Assembly (NCBI GenBank): GCA_032717465.1 | Contig: CM064657.1 | Location: 17,883,331-17,947,330 of the forward strand | Length of the DNA stretch: 64,000 nt | From: Coenobita brevimanus | Taxonomy: Eukaryota > Arthropoda > Malacostraca > Decapoda > Coenobitidae | Direction: 5' to 3' | Shown: piece by piece, positions 35,629-47,261 of the stretch | Position numbering within the stretch: position 1 is the stretch's first letter | How the letters are laid out: every line of letters begins with the position of its first letter | The notes under the pieces: model-generated | Databases searched by the model: none | What the model saw: the letters and a program-made list of their open reading frames with translations, nothing else | Told to the model about the DNA's origin: nothing | Position numbers and translations under genes: made by a program

Positions 35629-38600
35629 CCCCCCCCCCCTGTGGCGAGGGGGACACAATCTGGCCGCACTATGGAGTGGTACTACTACTCTGCGGCCAGG
35701 TTGTGTTAGGAAGAATACTGCCACCATATTCCCTGCGTGTCGTAGAAGGCGACTAAAAAGGGCGGGGTGAGGGGACTAGGGACCCCCTCCTCTGTTTTTT
35801 AGTTCCTAAAAGGAGACAGCCCAGAAAAAGGGATGGGGGATTGAGTTACCCCCGTACCCTGAAGATTGGGTCTATGAATGTGCGTGGATGTAGTACGATT
35901 GAAGCTAAAAGGGAGGAGATTGGGAGAATGTTTGTGAGAAGAAAGTTGGATGTGTTAGCTTTGAGTGAAACGAAGATGAAAGGGAAGGGTGAGTCTATGT
36001 TTGGAAGTGTGAATGGAAGATTGTCAGGTGTTGATAGAGGAAGGGCAAGGGAAGGTGTGGCCTTGTTAGTGAGTCCGGCAGTACAGCAGTGTGTGATTGA
36101 ATGGAAGGAGGTGTCACCGAGACCGATGTGGGTGAAAGCGAAATTTGAGCATGAGTTGTGGGTGTTTGTGAGTGCATATGGGCCTGGTAGTGAAAGGGAT
36201 GAGGAAGAGAGGGAATCTTTCTGGAATGATGTTGATGAGTGTCTGCAGAATTTTGAAGCGAATGTGAATGTGGTAATGATGGGAGATCTGAATGCTAGAT
36301 GGGAAATGTAGCAGTTGAAGGTGTAGTTGGTATGCATGGTGTGCCTGGAAGAAATGAAAATGGGGAACGAATGATAGGGATGTGCGTTGAGTAAGAGATA
36401 GTGATTGGAAATACGCTGTTTGAGAAGAAAGATATTTATAAGTATACATGGGTGAGACAGGAGGATGGAAGGATTGTTGATACAACTTTGTTGGACTATG
36501 TGGTTGTGTCCAGGAATGCAATAGGAAGATTGTTGGATGTGAGAGTTCTGAGAGGGGAGGGTGGAGATATGACTGACCACTACCTGGTGGAGGGAAAGTT
36601 AAGAGTAGGTAAGAGATGGGTGAGAGCTAGGAGGGTTAGGTGTGGCAGGGAGGTTTTGAAAGTGAGTGAGTTGGATAAAAGAGAGAAAATGATAGAGTAT
36701 CAGGAGAAATTGAAAGATGGGTGGAATGCAATGAAAGATCAGGAAAATGGGAGTGTGGAGGAGGAATGGCAGTTGTGTAAGAATGCTGTGGTGGGGCATG
36801 CAGAAGAGGTGTGTGGTGTGAGACGTGTGGGTGGTGGTGTAAGAAAAGGAAGTGAATGGTGGTGCAAGGAAGTAAGTATGGCTGTGGCTGAGAAGAGACG
36901 TGCATATGAAGTGTGGCTGCAGAGGAAGGATGTGGTGTCATATGAGAAGTATAAGGAAAAGAGGAATAGGGCGTGAAGGGCTGTGGATGATGCTAAAGTG
37001 GCAGCAGATGAGAGGTGGGGTAGGTGGCTGACTGAGAATTTTCAACAGAATAAGAAAATGTTCTGGAAGGAGGTGAAAAGGGTGCAAAAGAGAGAGTCTG
37101 GGCAGGAAGAGCGAGTAAAAGCAGAGGATGGAAGATGTTAATTGAGATGGATGCAGTAAGGAAGAGATGGGCAGAGTATTTTGAAAGATTGTTAAATGTA
37201 GAGGAGGAAAGGGTGGCTGAGATTGTGGCGGATGGAAGGGCGCAAGGAATGAATGTGCTGGGAGAGTTGAATGACTCTTTGATCACGAAGGAGGAAGTGG
37301 AGAAGGCAGTAAGGCAGATGAAAACAGAGAAAGCTGCAGGTATGGATGGGTGTGCTGTGGAATGCCTGAAGGGTGGTGGAGTGACTATTGCTGACTGGTT
37401 AGTAAGATTGTTGAATGTGTGCTATGCGAAAGGTATGGTGCCAATTGACTGGGCAAGTGCTTGTGTGGTCCCGTTGTATAAAGGCAAGGGTGATAAGTAT
37501 GAATGTACTAGCTTTAGGGGTTTAAGTCTCTTGAGTGTTGTAGGTAAGGTGTATGGTAGAGTGTTAATTATGAGAGTTAGAGAGGGTACAGAGGGAGTGG
37601 TTAGTGATGAGCAGTGTGGCTTTAGGAGAGGGAAAGGATGCGTGGATCAGGTGTTTGCAGTGAGACAAGTGTGTGAAAAGTATTTAGCGAAAGGCAAGGA
37701 TGTGTTTTGGGCATTCATGGATTTAGAGAAAGAGTATGATAGAATTGATAGGGAGGCTTTGTGGACTATTTTAAAATTGTATGGACTTGATGGTAGGTTA
37801 CTATAAGGGGTGAAGAGTTTTTATGTAAAGAGTAGAGCGTGTGTAAGAGTGGGAAATGCTGTGAGTGATTGGTTTCCTGTGAGAGTGGGGCTGCGACAGG
37901 GATGTGTGATGTCACCTTGGTTGTTTAATATTTATATAGATGATGTTGTAAGGGAGGTGAATGCAAGAGTTTGAGGTGGAGGTCTAAGTCTGGTGAATGT
38001 TGATAGTGGAGAGTGGAATCTGAAGCTGCTGTTGTTTGCGGATGATACAGCACTGGTGGCTGATTCAGAGGACAGATTGAGACAGTTGGTAGAGGAGTTT
38101 GGAAGAGTGTGTGAAAGAAGGAAATTGAAAGTAAATTAGAATAAGAGTAAAGTGATGAAGTGTACGAGGTTGATAGATGGTAGGGGGATGAATATAGTTT
38201 TGAATGGTGAATTGCTTGAGGAGGTAGAGTGCTTTAAATATTTAGGGCCACATGTTGCTGTGGATGGAAGAATAGATGCAGAAGTGAAGTTTAGAATGAA
38301 TGAAGTGGGAAAGGTGCTGGGAGGAATGAAAAAGGTGTTTAGATGTCGTTCGCTAAGAATGAATGTAAAGAGAAGGCTGTATGAGGGTGTTGTGGTACCG
38401 ACTGCGTTATATGGGGCTGAAACATGGAATATGGGTGTAGCAGAGAGGAAGAGTTTGAATGTACTGGAGATGAGGTGTCTGAAGAGTATGTGTGGAGTGA
38501 TGCGTATGGATCGAGTGCGAAATGATGAAGTGTGAAGAAGAACTGGAGTTGTTCAGGAGATGGCTCATAGAGTTGAGTAGAGGGTGTTGCGAAGGTTTTG

Positions 38601-39112
38601 GCATATGGAGAGAATGGATAATGAGCATTGGTGAAAAAGATATTTAGATCTGATGTGAGAGGTGTATGGCTGAGAGAGAGACCACGATTAGGATGGATGG
38701 ACAGTGTGAAGAGAGCGCTGGATGTGAGAGGGATGTCTGTTGAGCAAGGAAGAGTGGCTGTGCGTGACAGAAGTAAATGGAGAGAAATTGTGAATGAATA
38801 AATGATGACGCAGCCCTGAGGGGTCTGATCAGCTGGTCAGGTCGGGTGCAGGTAAGGGGATGGGTCTATTATGATGTGGCAGGAGTAAACCAGCTCTGCT
38901 GTCGGGCCCTGCTGCGGATGTCACTGATTGCACTGCGCAGTTGACCCTTGTGCGGTGTGGTGTGGTGAGGATCTGTTCCTTCTCCCCTTTGGGGCTAAGA
39001 TGCGAATGAATGTGTTTGAATGGATGAGTAAATGGGGAGTATGTCGTCCTGTCTCGGCTACCTCCCTTTCCTTGGGAGAAGCAGCCTAGGTATATAGGTA
39101 GATAGATAGATG
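35629..39112 (+). mobile_element. RTE-type LINE, near full length
   Basis: It comprises a 5' leader with hairpins (35629-35840), an endonuclease-RT frame (35841-38815) broken by a few frameshifts and stops, a 3' UTR, and a short (TAGA)n tail (39093-39111). It is inserted in an intron of the minus-strand orphan gene, opposite to it. No clear target duplication was seen. Confidence 0.85.
35841..38815 (+). pseudogene. LINE endonuclease-reverse transcriptase polyprotein
   Basis: The N-terminal AP-type endonuclease (35841-36600) shows MNVRGCS, LALSETKMKG, YGPGSERDEEE, MMGDLNARW and a TDHYLV histidine region (36571). A stop at 36309 and one near 36393 break it. The RT domain has KAAGMDG (37335), CVVPLYKGKGDK (37464), FRGLSLLSVVGKVY (37513), CGFRRGKGCVDQ (37617), the catalytic LLFADDTALVAD (38032) and FKYLGPHVAVDG (38233). 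The C-terminal HMERMDN motif is near 38605. Stops occur at 36975, 37804, 37973, 38138, 38533 and beyond. Order and motifs fit an RTE-clade or closely related single-ORF LINE that nicks target DNA and copies its RNA. Confidence 0.9.
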
Positions 39113-39185
39113 TTTTTGAAAGTATACAGTTTATCTTTGTATGTTTTCATTAGTACATAGCTAAAGCATTTTCCCAGTGAAATAC

Positions 39186-39410
39186 CTTAACTTGTCAGAC
39201 ATCATGAATGTTTGCTCCACTCTCTTGTCCACGGCACTAAGTGCTCCGGGAACGAGGGAACGTGCGACAGCAATGTCACCCTTCTTCAGCAGGTCTGTTG
39301 CCCCAGGATGAGACAACTCCAGATTGGTTGAGGAACACATCCAGCCAGACCAAGTACCTGGAGTTTGGAGAATACCAGTACATGCTTCGTGAAGATATGT
39401 TAATGACAAT
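39186..39410 (-). pseudogene. Orphan gene: exon upstream of the LINE-bearing intron
   Basis: The frame encodes VARSLVPGALSAVDKRVEQT and ends with donor AAG/GTATTT at 39184-39185. The beginning of this exon appears frameshifted. The 3.6-kb intron 35607-39185 contains a complete RTE-type LINE on the opposite strand. Confidence 0.6.
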
Positions 39411-39536
39411 TATCAAATACACACAGGATCAATATTGATCAGGTAAATACAAGAAAGAGTGATATATTTCACTAATGCTCTCAAATGATACGTTTTAGTG
39501 CAATATGAATAAGATTAGTTTTACTTGTATAGTTAC

Positions 39537-39631
39537 CAGGGATAGTTTTGGTCTTCATATGCGAGGAACAGATCGGCAATTTCAGCGTTGCATTTGTGGA
39601 AAAACATTAGATCATTTGTTTTCACTGAGTA
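39537..39631 (-). pseudogene. Orphan gene: short exon
   Basis: Bounded by acceptor TGTTCCAG and donor GTAACTAT. Encodes FFHKCNAEIADLFLAYEDQN. The preceding intron would be only about 53 bp, unusually short, so the boundary to the upstream exon is provisional. Confidence 0.5.
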
Positions 39632-39684
39632 CTGGAACATAAAGATCAGGTGACAGTGCTTGACGAACGATAGCCAGAATGTAC

Positions 39685-40130
39685 CTGTCTTTCCAGACTT
39701 CCTTTCCTTACCCTGTCTTCATAATCACAGTACCTCCTGATGACATCAGGGGTCGAAGGATCCTGCAGGGCAAGGTCCAGGTTGTCACGACTGCAGGATT
39801 TGACAAAGTTCAATATGGCAACTGGACTGTTGATCTGGGTGTTCTCCTCCTGGATAAACTGCTGCATGAGAAATCTTTCCAAAGCCTCACACACTGTTTT
39901 CAAGCAGGAGAGTGCCTTGAAGTAGGTATTGCCACTGAGAACAGTTTTCAGACAGCTGCTGGTGACAAGCTGGGCCTCCAGAAGTATCTGAATATCCAGA
40001 TCCACGACACTTGTGGGCTGTAACCATGCCAATGGAATTCACAGCAGTGTGGAATGGCCCTGGTATGATGATGTGACTCCTGTACCTCTCAGGATACTTC
40101 CATAGACGTGGGAGTGCTTTCGTGCACACT
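39685..40130 (-). pseudogene. Orphan gene: middle exon
   Basis: Contains FDIGVCTKALPRLWKYPERY and IIIPGPFHTAVNSIGMVTAH (frame of 39887-40129). After a frameshift it reads LETVCEALERFL-like sequence to SCSRDNLDLALQDPS (frame of 39646-40032). Confidence 0.6.
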
Positions 40131-40199
40131 CCAATGTCAAAAGTATTGACTACATACTTCCGTTCACTCCCCCCCCCCCCTTACTGTCCAGCCGTAGCT

Positions 40200-42125
40200 A
40201 CCTCCGACCGCCTCAGGAGCTCTTGCACGGTTTAGTCAGTGATGGGCTTGTGAATAGAGGTGAAATAATCAGTGGTTGATTTTCTCAATGGAGTAGTTCC
40301 TGTGGCTGATGTAAATCCCCACAGGGTAGGTACAGGTTGTTCTTCATGACACCCGATCATTCTGTCTATGACTCAAGGATAATACTCTTGCATGCTTGCA
40401 ACATACACTGTGGTGTTTTCTTCAGCTTGATCGTTGGATGAATCCTGTGGAAACCTGGGTCCAACTTTATTGTAGATGTTGATTTCAGGTAGGGTTTCAG
40501 GAATATCTACCTTGAGATTTCAAGGTTTTGACCTTTCATATTGGGTCAATGTTCGAGCCAGATTTTTCTCATAGCCTGATTTTGTCACTTGAATCATTAT
40601 GCGAACAGCAATGTTTATAACATTAGAACCATGGACGCTGGTGAGAATCTTGTTTAGATTGTCCCATTCACAGTGGAAGAGGGCATTTCCCTCACCCGTG
40701 ATGATCTGATGTTTGAGATAGGTGGACATCTCATCTATGGCCTTGGTCATTGCAGTCTCCAATTCCAAACCAAAATCATAAGATTCAGAGTGACCTAGCC
40801 TGTTGAGTATGACTGTAAGTTGTTTGCTGCGGTACAGATGCTGAATAGTGCTGCGAAGCAGAATATGCCTAGGAAGTTTCCATTCTATATCTGTTGCAGC
40901 ACGACACAACTCTTGGGCAAATGAAAGAACAAGTCTTTGAATCTTCTCATGGTTTTCTTCAATCTCAGCTGTGCCAGCTGTAACTAAAGTCAGGAACCTC
41001 ACCAACTCCTGAGGAAGTATCTTTCAGACTGATGTGTCATCTGCTGTTGGAGGCCAGGGGAGCTCTTGGGATTGCACGGATAAGTAGCACAACATATCCA
41101 AACTTGTCAGTGCAGCCAAGACTGTAGGCAAGGGGCACAGCATCAGCTGCTGTGGTGCTGTTACTATAAATGAGAATGAAGGAGACACAGACCTTGTCAC
41201 CTGGGCTGACTTTGTAAAGCTGATCTTCTCACTGATTTTATGTTTTTGCAGGCGGTGCAAAAGCTTCTGTCTTCGATACTCTAGATTAGGAAAGTTGTTT
41301 TCCTCAAGCTTTGCAATGTAAAGGTGCCGAAGAGATGAAAGCTGCATGATCTTATTCTGTTTGATAACACGATTGTAGACAATCTCCACCACTGAGTTGA
41401 AAGTTGCTGTGTGTACGCAGCCTGCCGAACCTGCTCTGCATCTAGGGTTAGAGTCTGTGCCATCTCCTTTCTCAAGATATGATTGTTGTACTTGATATGA
41501 AACTTGTCACGGCAGGGCGAGTGACACTGGGCCTCAACAGGATAGAGGTCCTTACCCTGTATTTGTCGGCAGAGACGAGTTTGCCCTCGTTCAAAAGCTT
41601 GATGTTCAAGCCGTTGCAAAGCAGACTCCTTATGCGTCCACGAAACAAACATTTTTGGCATCTCAGTTTTCCCATGCACTTTGGTTTCCAGCTTTTCACA
41701 GATTATACACTCAGGGGGAATTAATGGTGATGAGTCTACACTCAAAGCTGATGTCACTTTCCTAGGAGAATGATGTCGGATCCTTGAAGTTGAGGCTGCA
41801 ATTGATGGCTGCTGACTTGAGTAGTCCTTCAAACGATTCGGATTCATGAGAAAGCGTTGATATCACTGTCTGTGGTACCCATGAGTATGAAGATCCAATC
41901 CCTCCAGACTGCTTGGGATAAGACTGCATACTGCCTCCATGCGCGGTGTGGAACCAGATGGCTCAGCCAGTCGTTAATTTCGGATTTTGTGGAGCTGTGC
42001 TAACTTTTCAGTAGCTTCTCCTCTCATGTTTTTAAATGATGTGAAAGGACCATAGTCAATGCCAGCTATGTAGGACACATGTTTGAGGAGAAAGCATTTG
42101 AGATTCCACTTCAGAAGTATCGCTT
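40200..42125 (-). pseudogene. Orphan gene: N-terminal exon(s) with Cys/His cluster
   Basis: The upstream part (41855-42125) has two stops, one replacing a residue in GYHRQ-YQRF. The open frame from 41847 holds PPECIICEKLE, VSWTHKESALQRL and QCHSPCRDKFH, a likely metal-binding module. A frameshift near 41400 leads into VEIVYNRVIKQNKIMQLSSL (41024-41392), which continues in frame through one TGA into 40520-41005. A run of 12 C on the plus strand (about 40171-40182) lies at the next break. Confidence 0.65.
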
Positions 42126-42456
42126 TTTCTATTTGCTTTAGGCATACCTAGCATCTAAAGTCCCCCACCAGTTTGTTTCTATGCTATCAACCTTTCTACA
42201 CTAAAGAAGCCATTTGTATGCCTGCAAAAGACAAAAGGAAGTCAGGAAATAAGAAATTGGGTGGAATAAATGACAGATAATAGTGAAGTCAAGTCACAGG
42301 AGTGAAAAAAGTGTAGTAACCATGGTAAGAACACTACAACAAAGCCCCAATATTAAAGGCAAAAGTGATCAACGACTCGCACCTGACCAGCATTATGTGA
42401 ACAATAACCTCCAATTACTAAGGTCACATCCGGTTGAAAAGTCTCAAACTCTAGGC

Positions 42457-44340
42457 CAGTGTTTCTCAAACCTTTTCACTTCATTCCCCACTTGTAGGGA
42501 TCTTAACATCCTCGTGGTCCCACTTCAGTTTTCTCTCATGTCCCTCACAATAATGACGAAAAAATGTTTTGGTGCACTCCATTTATTTCTTATTATGCTT
42601 ACAACTATTAATCAGAATGCATATTTTGTTACATTTCAGTGGGACGGATGACACTGTTCTCAGTCAGTTGACTAATTCAAGGTTGAGTCACTGATAACGC
42701 ACAACTCATACCTGTTTCCACATGCAAATGGTTTTGGCTTTTACATTTTATGTGTAGAAAGGTGGAGAAACAAGATTCACATAAATATGCTGTGGGAAAT
42801 GGCAAGAGGACTCCGAGTGCGATTTCACTAACTTCTGGTTATGACTGATACATGGAGCACCTGAACACAGAGATTTTTCTCCATAAAAGTCTCTGGCAGA
42901 AGAATCATGCTTGAGGTCAAGGAATTCGTCCTGAACATCATAGGTATGGCAGCAATATCACGAGTGTTAGGGGAAGGGTTCCTCACTATTTTCCAGTCTT
43001 CCTCTTTGAATTATGGGAAGTATCTTCTGAGCTCACGTTCCAAGAATTTCTGGTGTTGAATTATTCACTTTTGAGTGATTGGTCAAGCAGGTGATCTTCA
43101 ATCTCGTCAGGAACAGTTGAAAGATTCTCAAACATGGCAACATTCTCTGCACTCACTTTCCTTTGCCAGTTCTGAAGTTTAGCAAGAAATACACGCTTAC
43201 AGTCCATGAGGTGAAATACATTTCTTTACTTGCCTTGTAGCCTGAGATTCAGCGTGTTTAGCTGCTTAAAATTGTCGGCCAAGTAAGCAAGACGTGACTC
43301 CCACAACGCTTGGTTGAAGAAACTTAATAGATCATCGTTCACCTTCATTTCCAGGAAGAGTTAAGTTTTCTTCGAGGCTCAGATACTCCTTTCACAATAT
43401 TAGCTACCCTTGAAGAGCCATCACACTCTGCACTAAAAGAGGAGGGATTCATGTTTTGAATCCATTTCTTCTCAGAGTTTCTGGAAAAGGCTAGAGTTCA
43501 AATCTGTTTTCACAAAGCTGACACATATTACCACTGCCTCCAGGATCTCGGAATTGACATCACGGAGGGTTTTTTGACGCCAGTGCAAAACGAGGGATCA
43601 TAAAGTGAAACACTTTCTCATTCGGAGCTACTTCCCTGACATGCTTCTGTAGCCCCGATTTTTTTATTCCAACATCGCTGGAGCCCCATCAATACAGACT
43701 CCACAAAAGTTTCCCAGGGTATTCCGTTAGCTGTGAAGAAGTCAACGTTTTCATCAGATATAAAGCTTTTGTGGTAGTCTCAGTCTGTGTACAGAACAGA
43801 TATTCATCTATGATGTCATGCATGAATACATACCTAGCTACCTAGCAAACACGAGTAGCTGTGCACAAGAACTCACATTCGTTTACTTATCCAACTCTAC
43901 TGCTAACATACCAGTTGGGGACAATTTAATCTCTCGTATCACTCGTTCTATGATATCAGCTGACTTTTCACTAATTCTCTGTTTCACTGTGTCGTTTGCA
44001 CTAGATTCATCAAGAACCCACTTCACCATCTTTACAGCCCTCGGCTTAAAGTTTCACCAATCGTCTGGACCGTTTGCATCCTTGATATTTCAAGGGAAGC
44101 CTTATATGATGCCTCTGCTACACTTAAGTTCTGTTGTTGGAAAGCACCACTCCCATCCAGTCTCTGTTTTCCCAAACTATTTTCATGGCCCTTGGAGAAA
44201 CTTGGCTCTTTCTCCGCATACAGAGGGTGGCTTGTGATTAGATGGTGCGTCAGCTTACTAAGCCTTATAGAATCTTCCCAAGCACTTAGAAACACAGCAC
44301 ACACTGAGATTTCTCAGTGCCATTCAGCGAGGATTGATGT
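42457..44340 (-). pseudogene. hAT transposon relic (ZBED/SCAND3-like transposase)
   Basis: Read on the minus strand, the open part at 44032-44304 encodes KLTHHLITSHPLYAEKEPSF, the BED-like zinc-finger to linker region, and ASYKASLEISRMQTVQTIGE. It continues through 43800-42700 with numerous stops. Recognisable are LLVFARYVCMHDI, FALASKNPP, ESRLAYLADNFKQLNTLNLR and the C-terminal dimerisation segment AYLCESCFSTFLHIKCKSQN near 42760. The plus-strand start CAGTGTTTCTCAAACC at 42457 has the typical hAT terminal inverted repeat form. The opposite end was not located. Long decayed. Confidence 0.85.
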
Positions 44341-44488
44341 AAATCCTTAGTTGACGTATTCATCATTTTACCGTCATGAACATTAATAGTGGAACAGGGT
44401 ATTCTGTCACCAGATGTCAGGTTAATCGTGCACGTCTACCCCCCAACTTCTCTCCTTACCTCCATCAAACAACTGACTTGTTAGGCGG

Positions 44489-44591
44489 ATGGATTGGAGA
44501 TATGAAGTTTCGCTCACTGTTACTCTTGCTGCAAGTAATGATGGATTGGAAATATGAAGCCTAGCTCACCCTCACGTCTTGCCGCATGTAA
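44489..44591. repeat. Two tandem ~52-bp units
   Basis: ATGGATTGGAGATATGAAG and ATGGATTGGAAATATGAAG begin two successive units, each ending GCAAGTAATG or GCATGTAATG. Confidence 0.65.
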
Positions 44592-44819
44592 TGCTACTTT
44601 CATTTATGTTACTATTAGGTCAATTATCGCGTGCATAGATCCATCTCAAGTTCCATGAGAAGTAATCATTTTGAAGTTTTAGCACATTTCAATACAATGA
44701 CCGTAATGTATAGAGTTTACTTTCCAAATATTTATCCAACGTGTTCTAAGCGATATACTCAAATCCAAGTAACAGCAACACGTTATTTGGCCACATAAGT
44801 CCCTCTCCTGCCTCGTCGT

Positions 44820-45665
44820 CTGGAGAGGCACGTATCAGCTCATCTACTCATCTATCTACCCACTCAGCCCATCCATCACAACCCCCCGACATCACCCCGG
44901 CCACTCACCCTGCCCAGCCACTTGGGCCACCCTCCCAGCCCGCCGATTCCGGCCATCAACCCTGCTAACCCACGAATGCCACCCACGAAGCTCACCCAAC
45001 AATGCCACTCAAAACATTCACCCACTCACCTATCCATCCTGAGCCCATCCAGCAGACCAATCTACTAATCCAATCATCCACCTACAGCACTCCGGCGAAG
45101 CAAACTTCTCAACCACTCTGGCGACCCACCGTGCCCACTCACTCTGGCGACCCACTCTGCCCACGTATTCCGACGACCTATCTTACCCTACCACCCACCC
45201 CTCCCACACACGAGTTCCACCCACCCTGCTCACCCAGTAACGACATGCATCGCATTCACCCACACAACCCTCCCACCTCGTCCTGAACTCACTCACCCTG
45301 CCATCCACCCATCCTATCCACCCACTCCTTCCACCGACCCAGCCACCCATCCACATGCCCAAACACACTTTTTACCCAACCCCATTCATTCACCCATTCC
45401 ATTCTCCCGTTCTAACCAGACTCATTCACCAAACTTATCGCATCCAAACCAGACTTAATGACCCCTCCCCGACCACCCAAATATCCAACCACCAAACATA
45501 TACACTTGCTAACCCATCTACCCCTACAACCCACACCAAGCCACGCCACACACAACACCCAACAACCTACCCCCCCCCCCCACCACCACACACACATTTA
45601 CCATTGTCCACTCACCCTGACGATGCACCGAACTACCACACTTACCAACTGACCTACTCATCCAA
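44820..45665. repeat. C-rich degenerate minisatellite
   Basis: The plus strand is dominated by CACTCACCCTGCC/CCACCCA variants with almost no long unique sequence. The many frames on both strands are artefacts. Confidence 0.7.
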
Positions 45666-45690
45666 CTGACCCACCTACCCAACTGACTCC

Positions 45691-45745
<55 letters not shown>

Positions 45746-45769
45746 GTACACAAAAAACACATAAACACA

Positions 45770-45824
<55 letters not shown>

Positions 45825-45848
45825 GTACACACAAAAAAAAACGCGTAA

Positions 45849-45944
<96 letters not shown>
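45691..45944. repeat. (CA)n microsatellite, three blocks
   Basis: Three long (AC)n blocks separated by near-identical AGAGTAGTACACA(C)AAAAA interruptions, suggesting the interruption was duplicated with the array. Frames made of CVCV are artefacts. Confidence 0.95.
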
Positions 45945-45947
<3 letters not shown>

Positions 45948-46344
45948 GGCGGAAGGGTGGGAAAGGAAGGAGAGAGAGGGGGAGAACTTGTGGACAGTGA
46001 AGGCGGAAGGATGGGATGTGGAAGTGTCCAGTACTGTTCTAACAGCAGCTTGCACAGTATATTGACTCATCTCTTCGATATATACCCTTTAATTCAGCTA
46101 TATGATGGATGTGTTTCCATTAGGATTCCATGATATCTATCCAGTAGGCAATAGTTTTAATGAACGAACATTTTGGTAAAATATTAAACATCATAACTAG
46201 AGGGTCACTCACTGTAGCGCATCTCTCCGGCAAGGGCAACGTAATTTCCAAACCACTCTTTATAATGGGTTAGGGTTTCTCATCACTGATTAAGATTCCA
46301 CAAATAAAAATGTTTTGAGGATCCAGAATCTGTCATACAATCCG

Positions 46345-46715
46345 TGTTGGTCCTAAAAGTTAATCGGCTCTTCCCTGGGACATGGGCTATCTACTTACCA
46401 AATTTGGTCCAAATCTCTCTTTTAGTTTTTGCGTAATCCTGCTAACAGCCAAACAAACAAACAAGCAAACAGGTCTGAAACCATACTCTCCTAGTCTGAG
46501 AGAAAAAATCCAGTCGTCTCTTGGGGATCAAATATTCGTGCAATCAAGCTTGTACCTCAGATCGGGGCGTTCTAACCCCTACACCACCAAGGGATTGGTC
46601 CCAAAAGATAATCGATTTTTTCCTGGGATGTGGGCTATCTACCTCGCAAATTTAGTCCAAATCTCCCTTTTAATTTTTGAATAGTCCTGCTAATAGACAA
46701 ACTAACAAACAAACA
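46345..46715. repeat. Duplicated ~240-bp repeat with AAACAAACAAAC ends
   Basis: GGGCTATCTAC and CAAATCTC then CTTTTA occur at about 46384-46430 and again at about 46631-46675. Both are followed by CCTGCTAA and a run of CAAACAAACAAAC-type sequence. Confidence 0.7.
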
Positions 46716-46866
46716 GATAAATAGGGATGAATACTCTCCTTGGAAAGGACCATACTAGTTTAAGTATTACTTATTGTACATACTGTTGAATAATTATAAT
46801 CAACCATCAAAATGTAATTCGTAAGAGTTGAGGCCAACTTCCCCGAGGAAAAACAACCATTAAGGA

Positions 46867-46989
46867 TGAAGAGAGAACCTGTATTTTTTTCACAGGAAAA
46901 ATCATCAGAGAAATTACCACTATGCCGGGAATCGAACCCGGGACTCTCAGGTGAGAGCCAGGCAGCATACCACTATACCACGACCAGGT
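46867..46989 (-). mobile_element. tRNA-derived SINE A (minus strand)
   Basis: On the minus strand it begins ACCTGGTCGTGGTATAGTGG, with an A box TAGTGGTATGC and a perfect B box GGTTCGATTCC. The 3' body ends AAAAAAATACAGGTTCTCTC. The head resembles a tRNA-Glu-type sequence. Confidence 0.85.
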
Positions 46990-46996
46990 ATTAATC

Positions 46997-47130
46997 ACCT
47001 GGTCGTGGTGTAGTGGTATGCTGCCTGGCTCTCATTTGAGAGTCCCGGGTTCGATTCCCGGCATATTGGTAATTTCTCTGATGAATTTTCCTGTGAAAAA
47101 AATACAGGTTCTCTCTTCATTCTGACTTGC
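46997..47130 (+). mobile_element. tRNA-derived SINE B (plus strand)
   Basis: Near-identical to SINE A in opposite orientation, only about five mismatches in ~124 bp, with a 7-bp spacer between the heads. Confidence 0.85.
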
Positions 47131-47261
47131 CGTAAGTGTTTGGGATAGATTAAAAGCATCTACTTGCCCGAGTGCCAGGGGGTTAACTCATCCTCGTCAT
47201 GCCCACAGTGGGGGCGGAGGGACGTTGGTTACAAGATTGTGACAACGTGAGTTAACTTTTA

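Larger units (their letters stand above)
33032..42125 (-). pseudogene. Multi-exon orphan-family protein, PIN/XPG-like C-terminus (decayed copy)
   Basis: Consecutive minus-strand exons form one long protein-coding gene of at least eight segments, broken by several stops and frameshifts. From the N-terminus: a segment with SYIAGIDYGPFTSFKNMRGE (about 42080), a Cys/His cluster (PPECIICEKLE near 41705, QCHSPCRDKFH near 41520), a long alpha-helical middle region, then an EETDTR box followed 25-30 residues later by TPDTD. The acidic spacing of these last two resembles metal-binding positions of XPG-I/PIN nucleases; that is inference. I recognise the overall layout as a widespread, often multi-copy uncharacterised metazoan family, from memory rather than a search. 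Canonical GT/AG junctions are preserved at several introns, and an RTE LINE occupies the intron 35607-39185. It could be a captured cellular gene, part of a large mobile element, or simply a host pseudogene. Confidence 0.7.

Noticed and set aside
35846..36580. 244-aa minus-strand frame opposite the LINE endonuclease
   Set aside because: Antisense shadow of the purine-rich plus-strand LINE reading frame.
43818..44237. 139-aa plus-strand frame
   Set aside because: Opposite strand of the hAT transposase relic, whose motifs are clear on the minus strand.
45524..46070. Several >90-aa minus-strand frames composed of CVCV
   Set aside because: Produced by (CA)n microsatellite sequence; no coding signal.
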